Position numbers and translations under genes: made by a program. A model generated the notes under the pieces. The model saw nothing but the letters and a program-made list of their open reading frames with translations. It made no database searches and was not told the origin of the DNA. A DNA stretch of 64,000 bases from Favolaschia claudopus (lineage: Eukaryota; Basidiomycota; Agaricomycetes; Agaricales; Mycenaceae), in NCBI GenBank assembly GCA_037176885.1, contig JAWWNJ010000037.1:868001-932000 (forward strand). Reading direction: 5' to 3'. Positions 22,215-32,664 of the stretch are shown here, piece after piece (position 1 is the stretch's first letter; each line of letters opens with the position of its first letter).

Positions 22215-22990
22215 CAGGCTGTCTTTGCGAGTCAATGTTGAACGTCGAACCCGTAGCCGTCAATCAATACGCGAATATTCGTCTGGAACCCCTTTAAATC
22301 TCACAAATTGAAAATTGAAAACACGCCTCGGATGCTCTTCGACGGCGGACGCGTTTCCCCGCTGACGAGAGGACGGCCGCGCGTAGGCCCTCAATGCTTA
22401 CTCTGTCGCACAGGGCTTGAGCGAGGAACCTGAAACTGTGAGTGTAACGCCCCGCACAAGTACCCTTTTAATTTTCTCTCGAAGTTTGATAGAGTCCATG
22501 GCTTGACCTCGCCAGATAAATGCTGGCAGACTCTGTGAATACCTCTAAGAACGTCGGAGACGACCGTAATGCATCGGAAGAGCGACTCGCGATTACCGGT
22601 GTGGAGATCCAATTGCGAAATCTTCGCAGCCTCAGGATTGTCAGTCGTTGTGCTTTTGGTGCATCCCTTGTCCTCCAATGCCTTCACATCTAATCCCCCC
22701 TGCAGGTGGATGCGGAAGGAACCGGGCCCTATTCCATTCGATGTTCGCAGCCGACTTCAGCAATTAGTGGGATTGATGCACCGAAAATTCGACACATCGA
22801 TTCACAGACCCATTCTGGTCATCTCTATTTACACAATTGGCTTTTGGGTTTGCCAAGGAACAAGGCTACAACAAGAGAGCCATCACAGCTTAGTCGACGC
22901 TCTAGACACTCTGCCCTCGACAGCTCCTCGCTGATACGTCTCATTCTTTCCTCCATGAAGTTTCCTCGCGTCGTGGTCGCCCAGGGAAAT
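22215..22990 (+). repeat. Repeat A, copy 2
   Basis: Same order of segments as 39590-40330: the CACGCTTCAGGCTGTC start, GAACCCGTAGCCGTCA, a TATTCGTCTGGAACCCC block, TTAATTTTCTCTC, the CCCCCTGCAG near 22700, and TCTATTTACACAATTGGCT. It then reads into reductase C-terminal codons in opposite orientation. More diverged than the other two long copies and without the telomere-like start. Confidence 0.65.
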
Positions 22991-23610
22991 GCAAAGCCGC
23001 ACCTCAAGGAGCACAAGGGCTTCGAAGCTACGTTTGCGAACGCCGATCGCTCCTTTCTCCCACGATGTAGCGTTCCTTCCCTGCTTAATGCGCTTGTCTG
23101 TCGCATATAATCCCCGCTCTCCTCGCGGGGGACGCACAGAAAGTGGTGGAGGATATCTCGATGCGACTGTGCCAGCGTTTGTGGGAAGTACGTAGCGCTG
23201 CACTCATGCGTGTACGTTCCCCATCGTGCCATGCATACATATCGTGGAGCAGAATGAGATCAGCTACTATGTCGGCAAAGATGTTAGTGCTCGCGGGTAG
23301 GCGAGCGATATGGCATGGGCTACCCCGTGTCTTGGGCGGTCATGAATTGCTCGGTGTAGTGGGCATGAGCAGCATTGGAAGTACGGGCAGGTGCTCGATG
23401 GCCGTCGATGGTCCCGCATCGCCCTTTCCCCACAACTCCTTCCACCCTGATATTACCTGTGCTGATATCTTGCGCGTATCGAATCATACTATCGATGCTT
23501 GACGTCAGCTTGAAAGAAGGCATGCACCGAAGATTGTCTGTTCTCGGAAGAAGGCGGGACTCTGTATTCCGCCGGCTGGAGGGAGAGGTATTCGGCATGT
23601 GAGTCAATGG
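22890..23610 (-). pseudogene. Decayed NAD-binding reductase copy, C-terminal part
   Basis: The minus strand shows CSATYFPQTLAQSHRDILHHF (intact copy: SYVPRTLAQLHQDVVDHF), then after a frame change FANVASKPLCS, and the end MEERMRRISEELSR. The order is that of the reductase C-terminal 150 residues, with frameshifts between blocks. Towards 23600 similarity fades. It lies only 280 bp downstream of the transposon-split copy, in the same orientation, so it is a tandem duplicate. Confidence 0.7.
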
Positions 23611-25016
23611 ACGCGCGTGTGAGAGGAGGTTTCGGGAGGGAATTGTTTCACGCTATGCGAGTGGGAGTAAATACATGGAGCGATCAAGGTTAATCAGAAT
23701 CAAGTAGGGTCGAGTTTCGTTTTATCTTCGACAGTAGAGCGCGTTGACTGACTGTTTACGATTAGTCTCAGAGCTTTCAGTCAATTCCCAGCCTCGCCAG
23801 GGATTGACACGGATCTCAACGGTAGGTTCCCAATCAACATACAAGCTAGTATTCACTCAGCGACCGAAAACTAGTGGCATCAAATGAAGAAATTAACTAC
23901 TCTGCTCTGAATTCTTAGACGCTCGACGTCGCACAACCTCCTCGCTGATACGCCTGGCTCGTTCCTTCATGAACTTCTCCGCTGCGTCATGATCACCTAA
24001 AGCGATACTCAACGGTCCTTTGACGGAACGAAAACTCTTCGAAGCAGCATTCGAGAAATGCCAATCCCTTGCCCAGATCTTCCCAAATTCCGCATACCGT
24101 CCCTGTTTGATAGTCTTGTCGGTCACGTAGTGAAACTCTGGGCCGCGGGCCCCGTCTTGGCGGGGGAAGTGGTCGATAATATCTTGGTGAAAATGCGCCA
24201 TGGTCCGTTTGGCATAACTTTCCGCCCCAGCCTGGACGATTCCCGCCGTGCCGTGCACGATATGGAGCAGGGTGAGGTTCGCGACTATGTCGACGGGAAT
24301 CTCGTCGCAGATGTTTGTGCCATCGGGACAGTGAGGCGATACGTGGACTATGCCTGAGTCTGGGGCAGACATGTATCTCTCGATGTAGTCGGATCCGGGG
24401 CAGGAGCCGCGTCGGTAGTAGTATGGGTGGGGCTCGGAAATGGCAGGTCCGACTGTGCTTGGCCGTACGATGAGGATGGGAAGACCGGGGTTTCTCGAGA
24501 GCAAAAGCTGTTCTGCCAGGTGCTTCGCAAAAGTGTAGGGAGTTGCGAAGCCGCTGTCTACCCCTTCCGACACCTTGCCCTCGCTCAAAATCTGTTTCAG
24601 GTGCTGCTCTGCGTCACCGACCGCATAAATCTTCTCCCCTACGATTCCATCCGGGAGGAACGAATTTGCATAGGTGGTGGATATGAAAACGAATTTGACG
24701 AGTTTTTCGAACGTCGCGGCAGCTTCTGCTAAGCCAAGCACAGGGAGACAATTGTTACTGGTGCTCTCTTTCAGAGGTATCGTCGACAACCAGTTAATGT
24801 TTGCGGCTGCGTGAATGATTACGGTGACGCTGCCGGCCATTTCTCTGAGGATGGCTTGTTCGATCCCGAAGCCATGCTTTGTCATGTCTCCAAGAATGAG
24901 CTCGATCTTCTTCGTCGCCAGCATGACCTCAATATGCTCTGGCATCGTCTTCTTCCACTGCGATATTGCGGCTTCTGTGGACCCGCGCACTACTGCGTAT
25001 ATCCTGTCGCCCCGGG

Positions 25017-25089
25017 AGCCTCGCTCGAGCCCCAGGCGTCTCAACGCCCGGCTCACTCGAGCGGCTCGAGCGGTGGCTCGAGCCCACTT
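25017..25089 (+). repeat. Left 73-bp terminal inverted repeat
   Basis: Starts AGCCTCGCTCGAGCC and ends GGCTCGAGCCCACTT. It matches the reverse complement of 26732-26804 at 70 of 73 positions without gaps. Confidence 0.9.
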
Positions 25090-26731
25090 TAATGAAAAGA
25101 GTGTATTTAAATTTTACCCTCTACTATAATACATAACTTTGGCTCGAGCCAACTCCAGCTCGAGCCCACCATCCGCTCGAGCCACTCACCCGCTCGAGCC
25201 ACCGATCTGCTCAAGACAACCCCAGCTCGAGCTACTCACCCGCTCGAGCCAAGAGTTAACGCTGAAGTCAAACAACTAAAAGCTAATTTAATAGCCACCC
25301 GCGTAACCTCACCATGTGGCAATTGAAGTCGAGGCTTGACTTATTAATCTACTATAGAACAGTTCGATCAGCAATGAAGAAACTTGTACTCAGATTTTGC
25401 CACCTACCGGTAAGCATTTTCGGAGGCGGTAACGAAAGCGACCTATGCGTCAACCCTCGCAGCTAGCTAATTCATCCAGTGTATGCGTCAGCAGAGATGA
25501 TGCCACTGATGCCACGTACTCGTATATGCAAAGGCAGATAGTTCAGTAGAAATCCGTGAGGTCACTCAAGTCAGTAAAGTGGGGTTGCCCGTGGAGTCAA
25601 TTTATGTAAGCAGCGACTGTGATATAGGTGAGAAATGGAGTACTTTAACAATAGATGTCGTGGAATCATACCTAGATACCCGCGGCGGATGTTGTTGGTG
25701 CATCAGTGCCAATGGTGGCAGGAGGAGAGTGAGTTTGCCAGTGAGAGCTCAGAGTCCATCCGGCGTCCGAGTCGACATGACCTGTGAGGGCATGCCACAT
25801 GGATATCCGATACAATGATAGCGATGAGGAATTGAGGGAGGCGAGAGAAGGCGGGAGCCGTTGATATTACAAAGTCCGGGGAGGTGTGGTCTGGTTGTGG
25901 TGGTAGAAGACAAGGCGCGTTATGTGGCCCTGCTTGTCAACAGTGACATCAATACTTCGACACAAAGGCAACACAAAGATAAAGTGTCACAGTCACGTAA
26001 CACGCTTCTTCTTCTTTGCCACCACCACCTACCACCACCAAGGCCGAATCCACATACTTAGCTTCACTCGCCAGCCTTAAATCTCAATCTGCGATACACT
26101 GGGCGACCTGCTGAACAATCTGGAACCGACCGTCAAGCCAGCCTTGTTACTAACCCCAGCACGTTCCGCCAACAGTTGAACACGATTGCAACCGCCCGTC
26201 ATTGGTCAAAAAGTTAGAACGCGCCACGAACGCGTCGCCGTGCTTTGAGGGAGGTTACATGATCTTGTTCAAATCTTGTTGCCAATCTTTCCATGTTGCC
26301 AACCCGAACTCTTCGCCACACAATCGCAGTGGCATTGTACCGCACCAAGCTGATTCAGACGTCGCTCAGATTTTGGCGTCTTTCTGGCTGAACTGACGGA
26401 CACCGGAGTCGCTCGTAACCGGCCATCCAGGATAAGTTGGCATTCCCAATTTGTGAGTGATAATCTGTACTTTCTTCATATTCGTCGCAGAAATCACCGC
26501 AGTGCCGGCTCAAAGTGGGTTTTTGGCTCCAGCGAGTAGACAGTCAAACCGGGAGCTCGACTCAAGTGCTTGGTCGGCTTGAGCAGATCGGTGGCCCGAG
26601 CGGGTGAGTGGCTCGAGCGGATTTTCGCTCGAGTGGATGTTGGCTCGAGCGGGTAGTCAGCTCGAGCGACTCGAGTCTAACTCATCTTGTAGGATATGTA
26701 TTACTTGAATATAAACACGATATTCTGAGTT

Positions 26732-26804
26732 AAGTGGGCTCGAGCCACCGCTCGAGCGGCTCGAGCGAGCCGGGCGTTGAGACGGCTGGGGCTCGAGCGA
26801 GGCT
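26732..26804 (-). repeat. Right 73-bp terminal inverted repeat
   Basis: Reverse complement of the left repeat with three substitutions. The few differences fit a young insertion. Confidence 0.9.
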
Positions 26805-26962
26805 GAGCTGACTTCATGTATATCTTCTGGGTGTCGAGTTTCATCGTCAATTTGTAGAGCAGGCAAGCACCGAGGAAGCCAGTGCCGCCAGTTAGGAGAA
26901 TTGTTTGCTCGCGAAAGAAAGCGCAGGGATCGTCCATTGTCATGACTGAAGGTGCGAGTGGG

Positions 26963-27240
26963 AGAGAGGTCTGCGAGATGCACGTCGGGGAGGGCTGGGA
27001 TGTCAAGCGTTAGGATACAGGGTTTATAAGGACGGGGGAACTATCAGAATCATCAGGTTGGTCTCGCTTCACCTGCAAGGATAAACAGTATCCACTGACT
27101 AGACATGGCTGTGCATAGCCTTATTTCTGACTCCAGATGCACGTCGGGGAGGCAGGGATCGCAAACGCCTAGCCGGAATCATAAGGACAAGGAACTACCA
27201 GAATCGTCAGGTTAGTTTCAGCTTACCTGCAACAGTATTA
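26963..27240. repeat. Duplicated reductase promoter segment
   Basis: About 26965-27080 and 27135-27240 share AGATGCACGTCGGGGAG, then AAGGAC.....GAACTA.CAGAATC.TCAGGTT, and a TACCTGCAA/CACCTGCAA end. This is a diverged direct duplication of roughly 110 bp directly upstream of the reductase start. Confidence 0.65.
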
Positions 27241-27254
27241 GACACAATCGGTTC

Positions 27255-27302
27255 GCCGCAAACGGTTGGTCGCAGCCAGGTTGGTCGCAGCCAGGTTGGT
27301 TC
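27255..27302 (+). repeat. Short tandem repeat, about 15-bp unit
   Basis: GGTTGGTCGCAGCCA occurs twice in full, followed by a third partial GGTTGGTT unit. Confidence 0.7.
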
Positions 27303-27649
27303 AGAGTGCAGGCAATTCGCTAGGCGAGCGTTGCCGAGTAGTATACACGCAGGCCTTCTTCGAGGTGACTTCCCAGCTCGCCTCCTTGTCGTCGTTGGAA
27401 ATCTCTTCATTCTTACTAACCTTCGTATAATGTAAATGCTAGCAGCTCGGATAATACATAGATGTACTTATCTGCTCTGATGTCAATATTTCAATTTCTA
27501 CCAGCTCAGGAAAGCCGAGCTTGCGAGGCGACCTGAGCGAAAGGCGAGGTAGAGAATAGCGCACGGATGTAAGTACCGCACCACTTATTCACCCAATATT
27601 CACTGCACGACGGTATTGCGGCGGTCAGCGAATACAGGCATAGACTGAC

Positions 27650-28560
27650 TATCATCCACCTCTTGGTTGTTTCTGTAGGTTACTCTCCAGCCTATTGTTG
27701 GCTGAGTTGCTTAGGCTGAAATACAGCCTTGCCTAGGTTGTTAATGGCAATGGGAAATCATGCTCAGGTCGTAGGATGTTTTTTAAAGTTTTCATCCTAC
27801 AATTGGCTACATGAAGTACATCCTATGGTAGACTGAACTTCGACCTGCGGCAGGCTGGATTACATCCTAGGGCAGGTTGTTTCCGTAGGTTGCGGATCAT
27901 CCTACGCGGAAACCTGAGAGTACGTTCCGAGTAGCACAGCCACTCACGTATTTCCTTCCGTGCGGCGTGCGTACATATTCGTTGTTGATACTTAGCCTCA
28001 GGCGCGTCCGCCTCGTCGCTTCCTCAAGGGAAATACTTGTATTTTTTTTTCGCTCTTTGGAACACTCCGGGTTCATTGCTGGCAACCTCCTCAAGACCTG
28101 ATCATGAGCAGTCTACCAGGCTTTTGTCCAACGCGACAAGCCATCCGCCCCGCTTATACAATGCGCTTTCCTATGGAACGCGGCCACACCGAATCTGAAA
28201 TCGCTTTACCCACATCTACGAAAGGGTCGGACTCGCGGAACGTTATTGGCGCGTACGGCTTGACGAAGCAAGACGCGGGTAGATGGATCAGGGCCTGTTG
28301 GGGCTCCCCGGCCTATCTATCTCATCCCAGGTCTAGCACCACCACCAGACGCACGGGGACGCCGGCAGCGAACGCGGGCATGCAAACAAGATGGCTCAAT
28401 GTGAGTCATCTCCTTCGCCATGCCCTCCCATTCCATTCTCTTGTACTTTGATACTGTACACCGGAGCGTTGGATGAACGTCGCTCGATCCGCCTTTGGGG
28501 TTCGAAGATTCCTCCTAGACTCGTGCAAAGCAGATCCTCAAGCTGCTATACCTGCCACGT
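27650..28560. other. Non-coding region with nested short inverted repeats
   Basis: Contains GTAGGATG ... CATCCTAC hairpins (around 27774-27805) and related words at 27820, 27860 and 27895. GTTTCTGTAGG (27675) and CCTACGCGGAAAC (27900-27912) are roughly inverted to each other. It may be an old MITE of about 250 bp, but ends and target duplication are not clear. The 28104-28451 open frame has no support. Confidence 0.35.
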
Positions 28561-28870
28561 TCAAAGGCTTCTCATCGTCTCGCTCTTAACTTAGTCTCTC
28601 TCTGAAGTCGACTTTGTGACCCACCCGGGATCTTGCGCCGTTCGACCTGTCTTCTCATTTTTCAACTTGCTTCATATGCTCCTGGATTTAACGAACCTCC
28701 TTCCACTAGAACATTGGAATCTCAGTACAACTTGAAGTGAAGCCTTGGTCCGATGGCGACACGTCTTACTGGCCGCCGTGATGACAGAGAAATCTTGAGG
28801 TGTGTATCTCTACCTAAGATTCATGTCTACGCCCTAACTTTGCTGCGGAAGCGCTTCCGTGCCAACGTGT
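28560..28870 (+). repeat. Repeat B, copy 2
   Basis: Diverged match to 17170-17520; see the first copy. It lies just 3' of a reductase relic on the minus strand. Confidence 0.5.
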
Positions 28871-28949
28871 TTCTCGATCACTGCATCCAAGCAACTACGC
28901 GAAAGCCTACTCCGAAGCAAAAGCTACAGCTTCGTCGCAATTTGCAACG

Positions 28950-30050
28950 CCTTCCGCCGGATAACCTCCTCGTTCATCTGATGCGCTCTGTTCCCGGGAA
29001 AGGTTGTTGCGCCACGATAGCCCAGTGCGACGCTCAGCGGGTTCCCCGAGACGCCAGGGAGGCTACATTCAAGAATACCAATCATCCCTCGATCTTCCAC
29101 AACTCGGCGTACCGCCCCTGCTCACTACCTATATCCGTCTTTCTGTCGCGTATCGGAACCCAGGTATCTGGTCTTCAGCTTCGTAGGGGTGGTGCTCTTC
29201 TGAAACTCGGTGCAGCTCGGAACATAGCTCTTCCCGCCAGTACGATTCCGGTCGTTCCGTGCAAGATGTGCAGGAGGATGAGATTTGCTACGATGTTGAC
29301 GGGAATCTCGTTGCATCCATGGGTGGTGGCATGGCACATGTACTACCCCCCGAGTCCGGGGCGGTCATGGAGCTCTCGATGTCCGCCGATGTGGGGCAGG
29401 TGCTGCGGCGCGAGCGAATACGATTGGAAAGTGGCGGATCCGTATGATGAGGATGGGGAGATTGGGGTACCGCGAGAGCAAGAGCAAGATCTGCTCTGCG
29501 ATATGGTCGACGAAGGTGTTCCGTGATACGACGCGTCTTATTCCTTCCGACGCCGCTCCGTTTTCCGAAATCTGCTCCAGGTGCTTCAAATTTTCTCTTC
29601 GATAACGGCGTCAGGGATGTGCGTGTCTCCATAAGCGGAGGATCTCAAGACGAATCTGGTGAGCTTTCCAAATATCGTGCCACTCTTTGCTAAAGTGGAT
29701 GACGGACAGGCGATTGACTGTCACTTTCCAAACACTTTCCCAATGGCTGATTCCGGCTGCGTGAAGGATGACGGTGGCCGTCTCCGCCATCTCTACCCAG
29801 AGGGCTCCCGCGATTTCGGAATTGTGCTGCGTAATGTCACCAACGACCAGCTAGGTCTCCGAGTCTTCGTCTCCAACATGTCGTCGTTTTGGCCGGGCAT
29901 CCTCCCCCTCCGCTGCGTACCGACGCGTATATCTTGCCCGCATCTATCTTCGTCGCTGATTCGTGGAGAAGGCAGCCACCGAGGCCGTCGGTCCTGCCGG
30001 TGGGTTGTCTGGTTGCAGAAGAAGGCGGCGGGGATATTCATCGTTCTGGA
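28950..30050 (-). pseudogene. Decayed full-length NAD-binding reductase copy
   Basis: Minus-strand fragments align from start to end with the intact neighbour. Near 30040 the relic reads NIPAAFFCNQTT for MDDPSAFFRQQT. Then come CGQDIRVGTQRR, and near 29590-29450 HLEQISENGAASEG, AEQILLLLSRYPNLPILIIR (intact: TEQLLLARYPKLPILIAR). Near 29380 IESSMTAPDSG is followed by a degenerate C-terminus. Many frameshifts and stops occur, and the substitution level is higher than in the transposon-split copy, so this is an older duplicate. Upstream sequence at 30060-30560 shows no readable gene. Confidence 0.75.
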
Positions 30051-30560
30051 TCAACATGTGAGGAGTGGGAAGGCATCAGCCAAAATGCGCATCTGCCAGA
30101 GCTTGCGGGTTTGGGTGGCGACGGACTTGGTCTGGGAATCCGTCTTCACTTCATCGACGATGTTCGACGTTTGTCACTCGGCACCTTCTCGACTCTTTTC
30201 AAACAGTACTGTTACAAATTCCAGCCAGTCGCTTTTCGAAGTCCATACTGGGCTATAGCATGGATATGGCCGCCTCGCCTCCATGTTTGTCCGGGTACGA
30301 GTACAGTGCATGGAAGCGTTGAACAAAGGGGCTGATGTTCGTGCTGTCGTCCACCAAGTCTTGCTTCTCCAAGCTGCTGCTGTCCAAAGACAAATGGCGA
30401 GTTTCCTTCAAGACCGGCGGCTGGTTTTCACGCCACCGCCATGTCGCTGGCGGGACTATCGTGTTGGCGAGACTGCATCAACGATTTTGGTTTACGCATT
30501 TCTCCTCGAGATACGTTCGAAGAATGGAAATCAGTGTCGCATCGAGTAAAGGCTAGATAC

Positions 30561-30978
30561 TACGATTTTGTAAAAACTTGAGACGTCTTACCTTGCGTAA
30601 CCTCATCCATACGCAGGGTATATACGGTCCGAGGTTCATACTATACCAGATAATATGGCAAGTAGTTCGTTTTACTCCCAGGTCGATCGGTGGCTGAAAA
30701 TACAAGGAACTTGATTTTTTCCCGCGCGAAAAGCAAAGAGAACCACAATCTAGGGTTAGGGTTTATCTCGGAGTCACGATGCGCCACTCTTCCTTTACTC
30801 TTCCCTTGAGCTTGTATCTCGGCTTTCCTCTGCGAAATTTGCGGTGAATACGCTTGGATTGAAGCTCTTACAACAACAGAAATCCCCATCAAGAATAGTC
30901 AATCATTCAGGCGATATATCATTTTTTCAATCAGCAACTCAAGCGGACTCCCAGACTGTGGCATTGGGCAACATGGAG
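30561..30978. other. Spacer with telomere-like motif
   Basis: TAGGGTTAGGGTTTA at 30751-30765. Otherwise nothing recognised. Confidence 0.5.
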
Positions 30979-32190
30979 CTACAATTTTGACGAAACCCTC
31001 GAAGCCCTGCGCCGTATAATCTCCTCGCCGATGCGCCTAGCTCTTTCTTTCATGAATTGCCTCGAGTCGTGGTCCCCTAAGGCGACGCTCAGCGGTCCGT
31101 CGACAGAGCGAAAACGCTTCGAAGCTGCGTTAGAGAACCGCCAATCCCTTCCTCCAATCCCCCAAAACTCTGCGTATCTTCCCTGTTTAACGCTGTCATC
31201 CGTCACATACCGAAATTCTGCACCACGAGAGCCGTGTTGTTTCGGGAAGTGATCAACAACATCTTGGTGAAGCTGCGCCAGCGTACGCGGAACATAGCTC
31301 TCAGCCGAAGTGTGGATTACACCGGCTGTACCATGCATGACGTGGAGGAGGATGAGATTGGCGACTGTGTCGACAGGAACTTCGTCGACGATGTTGGTGC
31401 CAGCGGGGTGGAGCGACGAGACGTGAAATATGCCCGAGTCTGGGTTCTGCATATATCTTTCGATATAGTCCGAAAGAGGGCAGGCGCCACCTCGCGCGTA
31501 GTACGGGTAGGGCTCGGAAATGGCCGGTCCGATGCAGCCTGGTCGTGCGATGAGGATAGGCAGCTTGGGATACCTCGCAAGCAGAAGCTGCTCTGTCATA
31601 TTCTTAACGAATGCATAGCGAGACGCAAAGCGGCCATCCACCCCTCCCGCCACTTTGCCCTCCTTCAAAATCTGCGCGAGGTGCTCCTCCGCGTCGCCCG
31701 CAGGGTAAACCTTCTCCTCAACAACGCGATCGGGAAGGTGCGAGCTCGCGTAGATGGTGGATATGAAAATGAATCTGGTGAGGTTCTTGAATATCGACGC
31801 GATTTTTGCTAAATGGAGGACGGGTAGACAGTTATTGTGGACTGTCTCTCGTAGAGAGCTCATCCAATTTAGGCTCGCGGCGCCGTGGATGATGATGGTG
31901 ACGGTATCGGCCATTTCGTCTAAGGTAGCGCTATGAAATCCGAAATTGGGCTCTGTAACGTCCCCGACGACGAGTTGGACCTTCTCCGTCGCCAGAATGG
32001 CTTCAATCTGAGTTGGGATTGTCTTCTTCCACTGGGATATCGCTTGTTCTGGCGACCCACGGACTAGGAGATAAATTTTCCGAGTATCGAGCTTCGTCGC
32101 CAGCTGATACAGAAGGCAAGCGCCGAGGTAGCCCGTCCCCCCAGTCAGAAAAACAGTCTGCTGGCGGAAGAAGGCGGAAGGATCGTCCAT
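30979..32190 (-). CDS. NAD(P)-binding acyl reductase (male-sterility / fatty acyl-CoA reductase-like domain), intact
   Basis: Single exon, 403 residues from ATG 32190 (MDDPSAFFRQQT). It is an extended short-chain dehydrogenase of the NAD-binding-4 family, which reduces acyl-CoA or carrier-bound acyl chains to aldehyde or alcohol. Cofactor loop TGGTGYLG at about 16-23. VVGDVTEP follows, then the IIIHGAASLNW segment, HNNCLPVLHLAK, the catalytic YAFVK (YxxxK) around residue 205, and ILIARPGCIGPAISEP. It stands alone, without the adenylation and carrier domains of aminoadipate-reductase-type enzymes and without a C-terminal sterile domain. A TATATA-like box lies near 32335-32342, about 150 bp upstream. 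It is the only undamaged copy of at least six reductase loci in the window. Substrate unknown. Confidence 0.85.
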   Translation of the reverse strand: MDDPSAFFRQQTVFLTGGTGYLGACLLYQLATKLDTRKIYLLVRGSPEQAISQWKKTIPTQIEAILATEKVQLVVGDVTEPNFGFHSATLDEMADTVTIIIHGAASLNWMSSLRETVHNNCLPVLHLAKIASIFKNLTRFIFISTIYASSHLPDRVVEEKVYPAGDAEEHLAQILKEGKVAGGVDGRFASRYAFVKNMTEQLLLARYPKLPILIARPGCIGPAISEPYPYYARGGACPLSDYIERYMQNPDSGIFHVSSLHPAGTNIVDEVPVDTVANLILLHVMHGTAGVIHTSAESYVPRTLAQLHQDVVDHFPKQHGSRGAEFRYVTDDSVKQGRYAEFWGIGGRDWRFSNAASKRFRSVDGPLSVALGDHDSRQFMKERARRIGEEIIRRRASRVSSKL

Positions 32191-32664
32191 GGTGGTGGGT
32201 GGTAGGTTGCAAAGAGGAAAATATTCATCTGGTATACTTGGACTGCTCGCTGTTCGTTGTGAAACGATGGGTGAATGTCAAAGCAATTTTAGCGAGTGGC
32301 TGCCGAACCACCCAGATGAGACTGCGTGGACGGCGTATATAAAATCCATTTCATGCCAAGCATGGTCATACGTTGTGGCGCGTTTCATAGAATCTTGAAT
32401 GATGAAGTCCCTTTGCCCTGAAAATCATTTTCATTCACAAGGCACCACTGGCCGACTAATCTAATCTAAGTTTGTCATAATACGCGAGTATGTAACGAGT
32501 AGGTGCGTAGGTGTGTACGAGGTATAGGTGTCCAGTCCGAACCGTTGATAGAGGGTGTGTGTGACAGTGCGTTTGGTGCGGTTCCCGACAGCGTATATAA
32601 TAAAGACCTTCCGAAAACCATGATATCCATGCAGACGAGATGTCTAGCCAGACCGTCTGTAAGA
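32191..32664. other. Spacer holding the reductase promoter and the F-box-like 3' flank
   Basis: TATATA at about 32335-32342 on the minus strand is the only signal noted. Confidence 0.5.

Larger units (their letters stand above)
25005..26817. mobile_element. Non-autonomous DNA transposon, hAT-like, in the reductase gene
   Basis: 1,813 bp between the direct repeats GTATATCC (24997-25004) and GTATATCT (26818-26825), an 8-bp target duplication with one mismatch; both flanks encode the same IY codons of the host gene. Inverted repeats of 73 bp lie just inside. Subterminal zones at 25138-25255 and 26545-26665 are packed with CTCGAGC motifs, as in hAT elements where transposase binds subterminal repeats. 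No transposase frame is present; internal frames are short and unsupported. Oddity: the outermost 12-13 bp at the two ends do not match each other, so the exact ends are uncertain. The 8-bp duplication is the basis for the hAT assignment. Confidence 0.8.
23893..26937 (-). pseudogene. NAD-binding reductase split by a DNA transposon
   Basis: Read on the minus strand, the 5' piece (26937-26818) encodes MDDPCAFFREQTILLTGGTG, the Rossmann loop, to TQKIYMK. The 3' piece (about 25004-23893) resumes at RIYAVVRGSTEAAISQWKK and runs uninterrupted to the stop with FMKERARRISEEVVRRR. Together they cover the whole intact paralogue at 30979-32190, including YTFAK (YxxxK catalytic site). Between them lies a 1.8-kb element (25005-26817). 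The family (male-sterility / fatty acyl-CoA reductase NAD-binding domain) reduces acyl thioesters. Both pieces are undamaged, so the insertion is recent. Read-through would give short hybrid frames into the inverted repeats. TTATAAA near 27025 is a possible TATA box. Confidence 0.88.

Noticed and set aside
25579..25818. 79-codon frame inside the hAT-like element as cargo or transposase remnant
   Set aside because: Too short, no DDE/zinc-finger or dimerisation motif.
28104..28451. 115-codon plus-strand frame with a GTGAGT site near its end
   Set aside because: No homology recognised and the context is repeat-like; insufficient to call a gene.
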